A stretch of DNA of 5,035 nt from Sphingobacterium thalpophilum (GTDB taxonomy: Bacteria > Bacteroidota > Bacteroidia > Flavobacteriales > Flavobacteriaceae). The position numbers were made by a program, and so were the translations under genes. Numbering within the stretch: the stretch's first letter is position 1; every line of letters starts with the position of its first letter. This document shows, piece by piece, positions 1 to 4,682 of this stretch. The stretch lies in the NCBI GenBank assembly GCA_943325255.2, contig CALPOS020000170.1, positions 1 to 5,035 of the forward strand, read 5' to 3'. The notes below the pieces were generated by a model that saw nothing but the letters and a program-made list of their open reading frames with translations, was not told where the DNA came from and did no database searches.

Positions 1-27
1 CCCGACCCTTGTGGTCACGCCCAACAA
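1..27 (-). other. Downstream edge of the ZIP gene, G+C-rich, unassigned
   Basis: On the minus strand this stretch follows the ZIP stop codon directly and is clearly richer in G+C than its surroundings. It holds a 4-bp inverted repeat, GACC at 4-7 and GGTC at 13-16, with a 5-nt loop. No T-run is visible before the window ends, so a terminator cannot be claimed. It resembles the beginning of G+C-rich intergenic segments that recur in flavobacterial genomes, but that is from memory and too little is visible to name it. Confidence 0.2.
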
Positions 28-723
28 CTAAATAAAATACGCCAACAAAATCCCCAATACAATCATCGAGACTTTGGCGATGTTGAATTTGTGACCTTCA
101 CTGCTTTCGAAAATAATCGTCGATGAAATATGGAAAAGAATTCCGATGACGATTGCTGTGATTTCGGTGTAATAGTCTTGCAAGAAACCGACTTGATTAG
201 CGACCAAAGTTCCGAGTGGCGTCATGATGGCAAAGGTGAGCATAAAGAAAAATATCGCAATTTTGTTGAGTTGACTTTTAATGAAAAAAGTGGTCAGAAT
301 CACAGCAATCGGCAAGTGGTGCACGCTGATTCCCCAAGCTAAATTATGGTGGCGATTTACCGGTAGACCTTCTAAGAAAGCGTGAATACACAAACTGATG
401 AACAACAACCACGGAATTTGAACCATCGTTTCGTGTCCGTGTACATGTCCGTGTTCGGCTCCTTTAGAGAAAAACTCCAAAATAATTTGGAACAAAATGC
501 CGACCATGATGTAGATGCCAATATTATGGGAATGACTTTGCTTCGCCAGTTCGCTGCCGCTCGAGTCATAAATCTCCGGCAAAAGATGAATCACGGTGAG
601 CGACAACAAAAACGACCCACTAAAAGCCAACAGCAATTTGAGGTTTTTCTTGTTTTTGGGTTGGATGAACAAAGCCACGCCGTAACCCAAGAGTACCGAT
701 AAGAAGGGCAAAAGATAGTTCAT
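28..723 (-). CDS. ZIP-family divalent metal transporter
   Basis: Integral inner-membrane protein of 231 residues, predicted to carry zinc or a similar divalent cation into the cytoplasm. About eight hydrophobic segments fit the ZIP fold (roughly residues 2-20, 31-50, 68-86, 103-121, 132-148, 154-175, 186-206, 214-231). Seen motifs are HLLPE at 46-50 in helix 2, a histidine-rich loop HGHVHGH at 91-97 between helices 3 and 4, and HAFLEG at 114-119 in helix 4, the usual metal-binding His and Glu. In helix 5 the expected HN-x-PEG reads HHLPIA (135-140), so the second-site glutamate is an isoleucine and the glycine an alanine. The start ATG shares its A with the stop codon of the upstream methyltransferase (TAATG), which implies coupled translation and one transcript. 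Metal specificity cannot be read from the sequence; the family assignment is strong. Confidence 0.9.
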   Translation of the reverse strand: MNYLLPFLSVLLGYGVALFIQPKNKKNLKLLLAFSGSFLLSLTVIHLLPEIYDSSGSELAKQSHSHNIGIYIMVGILFQIILEFFSKGAEHGHVHGHETMVQIPWLLFISLCIHAFLEGLPVNRHHNLAWGISVHHLPIAVILTTFFIKSQLNKIAIFFFMLTFAIMTPLGTLVANQVGFLQDYYTEITAIVIGILFHISSTIIFESSEGHKFNIAKVSMIVLGILLAYFI

Positions 724-1487
724 TATTTGAAAATCATGATGAGACGTTCGCTATCGGTTTTGTGGAATTTCTTGAGTTTATAATCGCCGAAAATATCCAA
801 AAGGTAAATGCCTGCTTCGGTCATCAATTCTTGAAAATCTTGTAGGGTAAAAGCACGTACTTTTTCGGTAAAGTGAAATTTTTGACCGTCATCTTCAAAG
901 TCGATTTCTTTATAAATATAACTGTCAATATGAAAGCGTTTGATGTGAAAATCGATGCCGTCGACGGTTTTCGTTTCTTCGGGAACTAAGTTGGCTATGA
1001 CGTTTGTGCTGTTCATAAAATCAATCACGCCAAAACCATATTCGGTCAGACTTTCTTTAATCGCAACGAGTGTTTTGAGATGGTCGGCGTCGTTTTCGAA
1101 ATAGCCAAAGCTGGTGAACAAGTTGAATATGGCGTCGTATTTTTCATCGAAGGAATGTCGCATGTCATGCACTTGAAAATGCAAAGTTGCATTGGCGTTT
1201 TTATTGGCAATGGCAATACTGTTTTCCGAGAGATCAACACCCACAACATCAAAACCCAATTGATTGAGATAGATCGCATGACGACCTTTTCCGCAGGCCA
1301 AGTCCAATACTTTCGCGTGTTCAGGCAAATTGAGATATTGAGTGAGATTATCCATAAAGATTTGCGCTTCACGGTAATTGCGTTCTTTGTACAAGATATG
1401 GTAATACGGCGAATCAAACCAAGAGGCGAACCAGTTTTTAGTTGATGGTTGTTGGTTGTTGGTTGTTGGTTGTGAATCTTCTGCCAT
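723..1487 (-). CDS. Class I SAM-dependent methyltransferase, substrate unknown
   Basis: Cytoplasmic methyltransferase of 254 residues with a Rossmann-type SAM fold. Motif I is VLDLACGKGRH (60-70), the acidic end of strand 2 is GVDLSE (83-88), HDMR follows at 107-110, and the motif IV region YDAIFNLFTSFGYF lies at 117-130. The C-terminal half (about 170-254) is a mixed strand/helix cap ending in a Lys-rich GDYKLKKFHKTDSERL segment. Nothing identifies the substrate; small-molecule members share this pattern and I see no RNA-binding domain. The N-terminus is odd: residues 6-18 (QPTTNNQQPSTKN) are encoded by a 7-bp tandem repeat, and the conserved-looking protein seems to begin at about NWFASWFDSPYYHILY. 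No alternative start lies between the repeat and that segment, so ATG at 1487 is kept. The gene is first in a two-gene unit with the ZIP transporter and diverges from the THUMP methyltransferase. Confidence 0.88.
   Translation of the reverse strand: MAEDSQPTTNNQQPSTKNWFASWFDSPYYHILYKERNYREAQIFMDNLTQYLNLPEHAKVLDLACGKGRHAIYLNQLGFDVVGVDLSENSIAIANKNANATLHFQVHDMRHSFDEKYDAIFNLFTSFGYFENDADHLKTLVAIKESLTEYGFGVIDFMNSTNVIANLVPEETKTVDGIDFHIKRFHIDSYIYKEIDFEDDGQKFHFTEKVRAFTLQDFQELMTEAGIYLLDIFGDYKLKKFHKTDSERLIMIFK
1441..1475 (-). repeat. Heptamer tandem array (AACCAAC type) inside a coding region
   Basis: On the plus strand the units are GTTGATG (1441-1447), three exact GTTGTTG copies (1448-1454, 1455-1461, 1462-1468) and a decayed GTTGTGA (1469-1475). 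Read on the coding (minus) strand and shifted in phase, the unit is AACCAAC. The period is exactly 7 bp, so translation repeats every 21 nt, which gives the Gln/Thr/Asn/Pro-rich tail of the methyltransferase. The period and gene-edge position match the other arrays in this window. Confidence 0.9.
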
Positions 1488-1516
1488 TTATTCTATTTTC
1501 AAATCCAATTAAAATG

Positions 1517-1524
1517 CAAATTTA
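1517..1524 (-). promoter_or_regulatory. Candidate -7 element for the methyltransferase-ZIP unit
   Basis: The minus strand reads TAAATTTG, a match to the Bacteroidota TAnnTTTG consensus. Initiation about 5 nt downstream would give a leader of roughly 20-25 nt before the ATG at 1487. No convincing -33 TTG/TTTG is seen at the expected distance, so this rests on the -7 match and its position. Confidence 0.45.
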
Positions 1525-1527
1525 GAC

Positions 1528-1535
1528 TATTTTTG
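1528..1535 (+). promoter_or_regulatory. Candidate -7 element for the THUMP methyltransferase unit
   Basis: The plus strand reads TATTTTTG, matching TAnnTTTG. It lies 21 bp upstream of ATG 1557 and faces the opposing -7 element with only 3 bp between them. It covers the in-frame TTG at 1533, which argues that TTG is not the translation start. A clear -33 box was not found. Confidence 0.45.
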
Positions 1536-1556
1536 CACCGAATACTTGATTTTGCA

Positions 1557-2726
1557 ATGGAAAATAATTTTAAAATGATTGCCAAAACCTTTTTTGGTTT
1601 TGAAGAAATACTCGCTAAAGAACTGAGAATGTTGGGCGCACAAGACGTCGAGGAAGGCGTTCGAATGGTGAGTTTCAAAGGCGACAAAGGATTTATGTAT
1701 AAGGCTAATTTGTCTTTGCGTACGGCTTTGAAGATATTGAAACCGATTTATTATTTCCGTGCGAACACAGATGTCGCTTTGTATAAAGGGATTTCCGGTA
1801 TCAAATGGTCGGATTATATGAATTCGAACCAGACGTTTGTAATCGATACGACGGTGCATTCCGATTATTTCAAACATTCGCAGTTTGTCGCTCAAAAATG
1901 TAAAGATGCGATTGTTGATCAGTTTAGAAATAAAACAGGACAGCGCCCAAGTGTCGACAAAGATTATCCGGATTTGCGCATCAATATTCACATCGACAAA
2001 GACCAAGTTTCGGTCGCTTTAGATACTTCGGGTGTTTCTTTGCACCAACGCGGTTATAAAACGTCAACGAATATTGCGCCGATTAATGAAGTACTTGCCG
2101 CGGGAATGATTTTGCTTTCGGGTTGGGAAGGACAAGGCGATTTTCTAGATCCGATGTGTGGTAGTGGAACCATTTTGGCGGAAGCTGCGATGATTGCGTG
2201 TAATATTCCAGCCAACATCAACCGAAAAGAATTTGCTTTTGAAAAGTGGAACGATTGGGACAATGATTTGTTCGACCAAATTATGGATTCGTTGTTGAAG
2301 AAAGTCCGCGAATTTCATTACACCATTAAAGGTTATGACAAAGCGCCAAGTGCTGTTTTGAAAGCCAAAGATAATATCAAAAATGCGAATTTAGAAGAAT
2401 ACATCACAATCCAAGAGAAGAACTTTTTTGATACAGAAAAGGAAAGTAAAGGTCCATTGCATATGGTTTTTAATCCACCTTACGGCGAACGTTTGGATAT
2501 CGAAATGGAACGTTTTTACCGAGAAATCGGTGATACGCTCAAGCAAAATTATCCAGGAACCAACGCTTGGTTTATCACAGCTAACCTCGAAGCTTTGAAG
2601 TTTGTCGGATTGAAACCGTCGCGAAAAATCAAGTTATTCAATGGAAGTTTGGAAGCGCGTTTGGTGAAATATGAAATGTATGAAGGTAGTAAGCGCGCGA
2701 AGTTTAATTCAATTAATAATGACTAA
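1557..2726 (+). CDS. THUMP-domain class I rRNA methyltransferase, RlmL N-terminal type
   Basis: A 389-residue RNA methyltransferase predicted to make N2-methylguanosine in 23S rRNA (family COG0116; the E. coli relative RlmL modifies G2445). The N-terminus (IAKTFFGFEEILAKEL, 8-23) and THUMP region (about 45-155) should bind RNA. The linker LHQRGYKTSTNIAPINEVLA (162-181) is the family signature before the catalytic domain. SAM motif I is DPMCGSGT (198-205) and the catalytic NPPYGER is at 306-312, the N-P-P-Y of base-amino methyltransferases. It lacks the second methyltransferase domain (RlmK) fused in E. coli RlmL, as is usual outside gammaproteobacteria. I chose ATG 1557: an in-frame TTG at 1533 falls within the likely promoter, and ATG 1575 would cut into the conserved N-terminus. 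The exact target is inferred from family; TrmN-like tRNA activity is the main alternative. Confidence 0.9.
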   Translation: MENNFKMIAKTFFGFEEILAKELRMLGAQDVEEGVRMVSFKGDKGFMYKANLSLRTALKILKPIYYFRANTDVALYKGISGIKWSDYMNSNQTFVIDTTVHSDYFKHSQFVAQKCKDAIVDQFRNKTGQRPSVDKDYPDLRINIHIDKDQVSVALDTSGVSLHQRGYKTSTNIAPINEVLAAGMILLSGWEGQGDFLDPMCGSGTILAEAAMIACNIPANINRKEFAFEKWNDWDNDLFDQIMDSLLKKVREFHYTIKGYDKAPSAVLKAKDNIKNANLEEYITIQEKNFFDTEKESKGPLHMVFNPPYGERLDIEMERFYREIGDTLKQNYPGTNAWFITANLEALKFVGLKPSRKIKLFNGSLEARLVKYEMYEGSKRAKFNSINND

Positions 2727-2742
2727 CTAACAAGTACTATTT

Positions 2743-2979
2743 ATGACAAAATTGCAATTGAGGGGTTTTCTATTACAACTACTTTGTTTTGGAATTCTAT
2801 TTATTGGTTTTCGATTTCTTATTGGAAAATACACGAACCTTTATGGTTTTTGGATTCCAGTTACCGCTTTCGTGGTTGGTACTTTGTTGTCACCGCAATT
2901 TCAAGCTGTCAAAACTAATGATGGAGAAAAATTGTTTATGAAGTGGATTTTTATGAAAGGCGTGAAAGTGATTAAGTAA
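2743..2979 (+). CDS. Small two-helix membrane protein, conserved-hypothetical
   Basis: A 78-residue protein that I cannot assign a function. It has two hydrophobic segments, about 8-27 (FLLQLLCFGILFIGFRFLI region) and 33-50 (YGFWIPVTAFVVGTLLS region), separated by a short polar turn GKYTN. It ends in a basic amphipathic tail (MKWIFMKGVKVIK), so it is probably a small inner-membrane protein with a cytoplasmic, positively charged C-terminus. It starts 16 bp after the THUMP methyltransferase stop with no promoter or terminator between them, so the two are probably cotranscribed. No Shine-Dalgarno is seen, as expected for this phylum. Its TAA stop is also the first three bases of the heptamer array that follows. 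Composition and length look like a real gene, not a chance frame. Confidence 0.75.
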   Translation: MTKLQLRGFLLQLLCFGILFIGFRFLIGKYTNLYGFWIPVTAFVVGTLLSPQFQAVKTNDGEKLFMKWIFMKGVKVIK

Positions 2980-3005
2980 TTACGAATTATTAATTACGAA
3001 TTAGA
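2978..3005 (+). repeat. Left heptamer array (AATTACG type)
   Basis: Four units of exactly 7 bp: AATTACG (2978-2984), AATTATT (2985-2991), AATTACG (2992-2998) and AATTAGA (2999-3005). The first unit overlaps the TAA stop of the upstream gene and the last ends 3 bp before the ATG of the four-helix-bundle frame. The array puts stop codons in more than one frame. It is the inverted counterpart of the array at 3369-3424. Confidence 0.85.
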
Positions 3006-3008
3006 ATA

Positions 3009-3365
3009 ATGAAGGAGAATGTTATTCAGATTAAGAGTTATGTTTTTGCTGTAAAAATTGTAACAGTTTATAAGCATTTGTGTGAGAATAAAAAAGAATA
3101 TGTTTTGAGCAAGCAGTTGCTTCGGTCTGGAACCTCAATTGGGGCGAATGTGGAATAGGCAATTGGAGGACAATCAGAAAAAGATTTTTTCGCTAAACTT
3201 ACAATTGCATACAAAGAAGCTAGAGAAACTAATTATTGGGTCAGATTATTAACCGATACAGAATTTATAACCAAAGAGGAAAGTGAAAGTTTATTATTTG
3301 ATATTGAGGAACTATTAAAAATCATAGGTTCAATACAAAAGACATTGCATAATAAAAGTAACTAG
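3009..3365 (+). pseudogene. Four-helix-bundle (23S rRNA-IVP family) protein, interrupted by TAG
   Basis: The frame from ATG 3009 to TAG 3363 would encode 118 residues, the usual length of the four-helix-bundle family (PF05635-like; the family includes proteins encoded in 23S rRNA intervening sequences and relatives of Avd from diversity-generating retroelements). Seen hallmarks are LSKQLLRSGTSIGANVE (33-49), then AIGGQSEKDFFAKLTIAYKEARETNYWVRLL (segments within 51-81) and a final helix to about 113. Codon 50 is TAG (3156-3158), where relatives typically have Glu in GANVEEA; one G-to-T change from GAG would explain it. There is no frameshift and no second stop, and the part after the stop is fully conserved in character, so the lesion is recent or a sequence error. 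The peptide up to the stop (49 residues) would lack most of the bundle. The family's molecular role is unsettled. I treat it as a broken gene within an inverted-array unit. Confidence 0.88.
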
Positions 3366-3368
3366 ATT

Positions 3369-3424
3369 CGTAATTCCCAATTCGTAATTCGTAATTCGTA
3401 ATTCTCAATTCGTAATTTATTATT
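3369..3424 (-). repeat. Right heptamer array (AATTACG type, inverted)
   Basis: Plus-strand units are CGTAATT (3369-3375), CCCAATT (3376-3382), CGTAATT three times (3383-3403), CTCAATT (3404-3410), CGTAATT (3411-3417) and a decayed TATTATT (3418-3424). All are in strict 7-bp register. The array starts 3 bp after the four-helix-bundle stop and ends over the stop codon of the DUF6048-like gene. On the minus strand it is therefore an AATTACG array beginning at that gene's stop, the same arrangement as the left arm behind the 78-residue gene. Confidence 0.9.
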
Positions 3425-4151
3425 TCTTCTTAGCCGGAACTACCGCTTTCCTTTTGTAAATTGGAATAAAATATGAAACCGTATAATTAAATCCAGCGCC
3501 AAAGGTTCCGTCATAAGTCCTATTGAAACCTGGAATAAAAAGATTGTCAAAGTTATCCGGTCGTTTGTTCGAAAAGAATTTATTCACACGAAGGCTAAAA
3601 CCAACATAGAAGTTATTGATTACTTTGGCCTTGACACCCAGTAATATTTCGATCCATTGGGCTGATAATCCTGTAAATTCTTCACCAGACTCGATATTTT
3701 GCGGAAATCCAAAGTAAGGATAACGATCATATACCTTATAAGAATTCAAGGTTTGGCTAAATGAACTCACGCCATAACGCGCGCCGATATAGACTAGATT
3801 TTCCATATCAAGCCAGTTTTCGTATAGATTATAATCAAAACCGACTTTGAAAAAAGTTCCTTTGGTGGTAAAATTAAGTCGCTCGTCATTGACGGTTTTC
3901 TCTTCATTTCCCAACTCCCCAGCGATATAGTATTTTTTTGTCAAACGATAGTCGCCCGCCAATTCCAAGCCTCTATAATCTTTTTCGTAAAACGTGCGCG
4001 CAATCTTCGACAAGTCGACGCCTACCCGAACTCCGTAGCGATATGTTTTGGCGGGAACGCTATCTGTTTTTTTGTCCTGTGCCTTCGTTTCTATAGCGCT
4101 ACACACCGCGATGAGACTAAAAAGAAATGCTAAGGTGTGTTTCATCTTCAT
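3420..4151 (-). CDS. DUF6048-like exported beta-rich protein
   Basis: A 243-residue protein with a signal peptide: Lys-rich start, hydrophobic core about 6-19, and likely cleavage after TKA (22-24), leaving QDKK at the new N-terminus, a typical flavobacterial cleavage site. The mature part alternates polar and aromatic or hydrophobic residues in probable beta-strands (for example RYGVRVGVDLS, FFKVGFDYNLYENW, NFYVGFSLRVNKFF, GTFGAGFNYTVSYFIPIY). This suggests an outer-membrane beta-barrel or barrel-like protein, although the C-terminus ends in a Lys-rich tail rather than a terminal aromatic. I recognise it as DUF6048-like by sequence feel and by its neighbour; function is unknown. Start: ATG 4151 and ATG 4145 (MKMKH) are both possible and both lie inside the end of the upstream lipoprotein gene, a 35-bp overlap that points to coupled translation. 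Its stop abuts the right heptamer array. Confidence 0.8.
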   Translation of the reverse strand: MKMKHTLAFLFSLIAVCSAIETKAQDKKTDSVPAKTYRYGVRVGVDLSKIARTFYEKDYRGLELAGDYRLTKKYYIAGELGNEEKTVNDERLNFTTKGTFFKVGFDYNLYENWLDMENLVYIGARYGVSSFSQTLNSYKVYDRYPYFGFPQNIESGEEFTGLSAQWIEILLGVKAKVINNFYVGFSLRVNKFFSNKRPDNFDNLFIPGFNRTYDGTFGAGFNYTVSYFIPIYKRKAVVPAKKK

Positions 4152-4623
4152 TGTTAATATTAGATTGCAGAACAGTAATGTTTTTCATCCACAAACCATC
4201 GGGCGTTGTGGCGTCAGTTTGTGTAAATGGGCTGGTTGGGCTTAAGGTAAAAAGGGTCTTATAGCCGCAAGCTCGAGAAACAAATACGTTATTTCTCGTA
4301 TAATCGAATTGCAAATTATCAGTATTAATGAAAATTGGATCGCTATTTCCGTAATTCAAAATGAACTGGTATTTAGAGATGTCTTTCGTTAAATCAAGTG
4401 GAATTTGAATTTTACTAACGCCATTGAATAAAATGACAGTTTCAACACCTTCTCCAATCACGCCCAAGTTTGTAACATTTTTGGTCAGTGTTGGATTGGT
4501 GAAATCATAGAAATCAATAATCAATCGGGGCGTTGTTGGCGTCGTTTCGGCACAGATATCATCTTTCTCACAACCGGTAAACGAAGCTGTGAATAAAAGA
4601 ACGAGTATAACTATTCTATTCAT
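4117..4623 (-). CDS. DUF6452-like putative surface lipoprotein
   Basis: A 168-residue protein with a lipoprotein signal peptide: short basic N-terminus, hydrophobic core 4-16, and lipobox FTGC with the lipidated Cys at 18. The residues after it, EKDD (19-22), fit the K-(D/E)2 type of lipoprotein export signal described in Bacteroidota such as Capnocytophaga, so surface exposure is plausible. The body is beta-rich, with PRLIIDFYDF (32-41), a segment around IQIPLDLTKD (72-81) and a conserved-looking RACGYKTLF (117-125). C24 and C119 could form a disulfide. It lies 34 bp after rlmD and overlaps the DUF6048-like gene by 35 bp, so the two envelope proteins are probably made together and may interact. 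The DUF6452 label is by recognition of sequence and synteny; no function is known. Confidence 0.8.
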   Translation of the reverse strand: MNRIVILVLLFTASFTGCEKDDICAETTPTTPRLIIDFYDFTNPTLTKNVTNLGVIGEGVETVILFNGVSKIQIPLDLTKDISKYQFILNYGNSDPIFINTDNLQFDYTRNNVFVSRACGYKTLFTLSPTSPFTQTDATTPDGLWMKNITVLQSNINNEDETHLSISF

Positions 4624-4626
4624 AAA

Positions 4627-4682
4627 TCTTGATTCTTGTTTCTCTATTCTTCACTCTTTACTCTTTACTCTTTTTTCTCAAC
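4627..4682 (-). repeat. Heptamer tandem array (AGTAAAG/AATCAAG type) over the rlmD stop
   Basis: Eight plus-strand units in strict 7-bp register: TCTTGAT, TCTTGTT, TCTCTAT, TCTTCAC, TCTTTAC, TCTTTAC, TCTTTTT and TCTCAAC, ending at 4682. Read on the minus strand in shifted phase these are AGTAAAG-, AGTGAAG-, AATAGAG- and AATCAAG-like. The first three or so units encode the C-terminal residues RKKSKE and the TAA stop of rlmD (4658-4660); the rest fill nearly all of the 34-bp spacer before the lipoprotein ATG. The units are more degenerate than those elsewhere in the window. Confidence 0.85.

Larger units (their letters stand above)
2977..3424. mobile_element. Candidate inverted-array element around a four-helix-bundle gene
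   Basis: The whole space between the stop codon of the 78-residue membrane protein (2977-2979) and that of the DUF6048-like gene on the other strand (3420-3422) is filled by one unit: AATTACG heptamers, a four-helix-bundle reading frame, then the same heptamers in inverted orientation (CGTAATT). Left and right arrays can pair; for example TAATTACGAATT of the left arm is complementary to part of 3385-3397. A four-helix-bundle ORF enclosed by terminal complementary arms is also how intervening sequences in 23S rRNA genes are built, but here it sits between protein genes. There is no transposase and no identifiable target duplication, so mobility is an inference. Confidence 0.4.

Noticed and set aside
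130..702. Plus-strand open frames opposite the ZIP gene
   Set aside because: They are antisense to a well-supported membrane protein and show no domain or plausible start context.
1046..1445. Open frames on both strands overlapping the methyltransferase gene
   Set aside because: They are out of frame with clear SAM-binding motifs and have implausible composition.
1533..1556. Upstream TTG start adding eight residues to the THUMP methyltransferase
   Set aside because: It lies within the likely -7 element, and the added residues (MHRILDFA) do not look like family sequence; ATG 1557 fits a short leader better.
1527..2263. Minus-strand open frames opposite the THUMP methyltransferase
   Set aside because: They are antisense shadows; the plus strand carries the THUMP linker, DPMCGSGT and NPPYGER motifs.
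2977..3424. CRISPR array
   Set aside because: Units are 7 bp, contiguous and without spacers, and no cas gene is present.
3366..3424. Bidirectional rho-independent terminator between converging genes
   Set aside because: Despite the converging genes, the array is a direct repeat with no local G+C-rich stem; its only good complement is the left array some 360 bp away.
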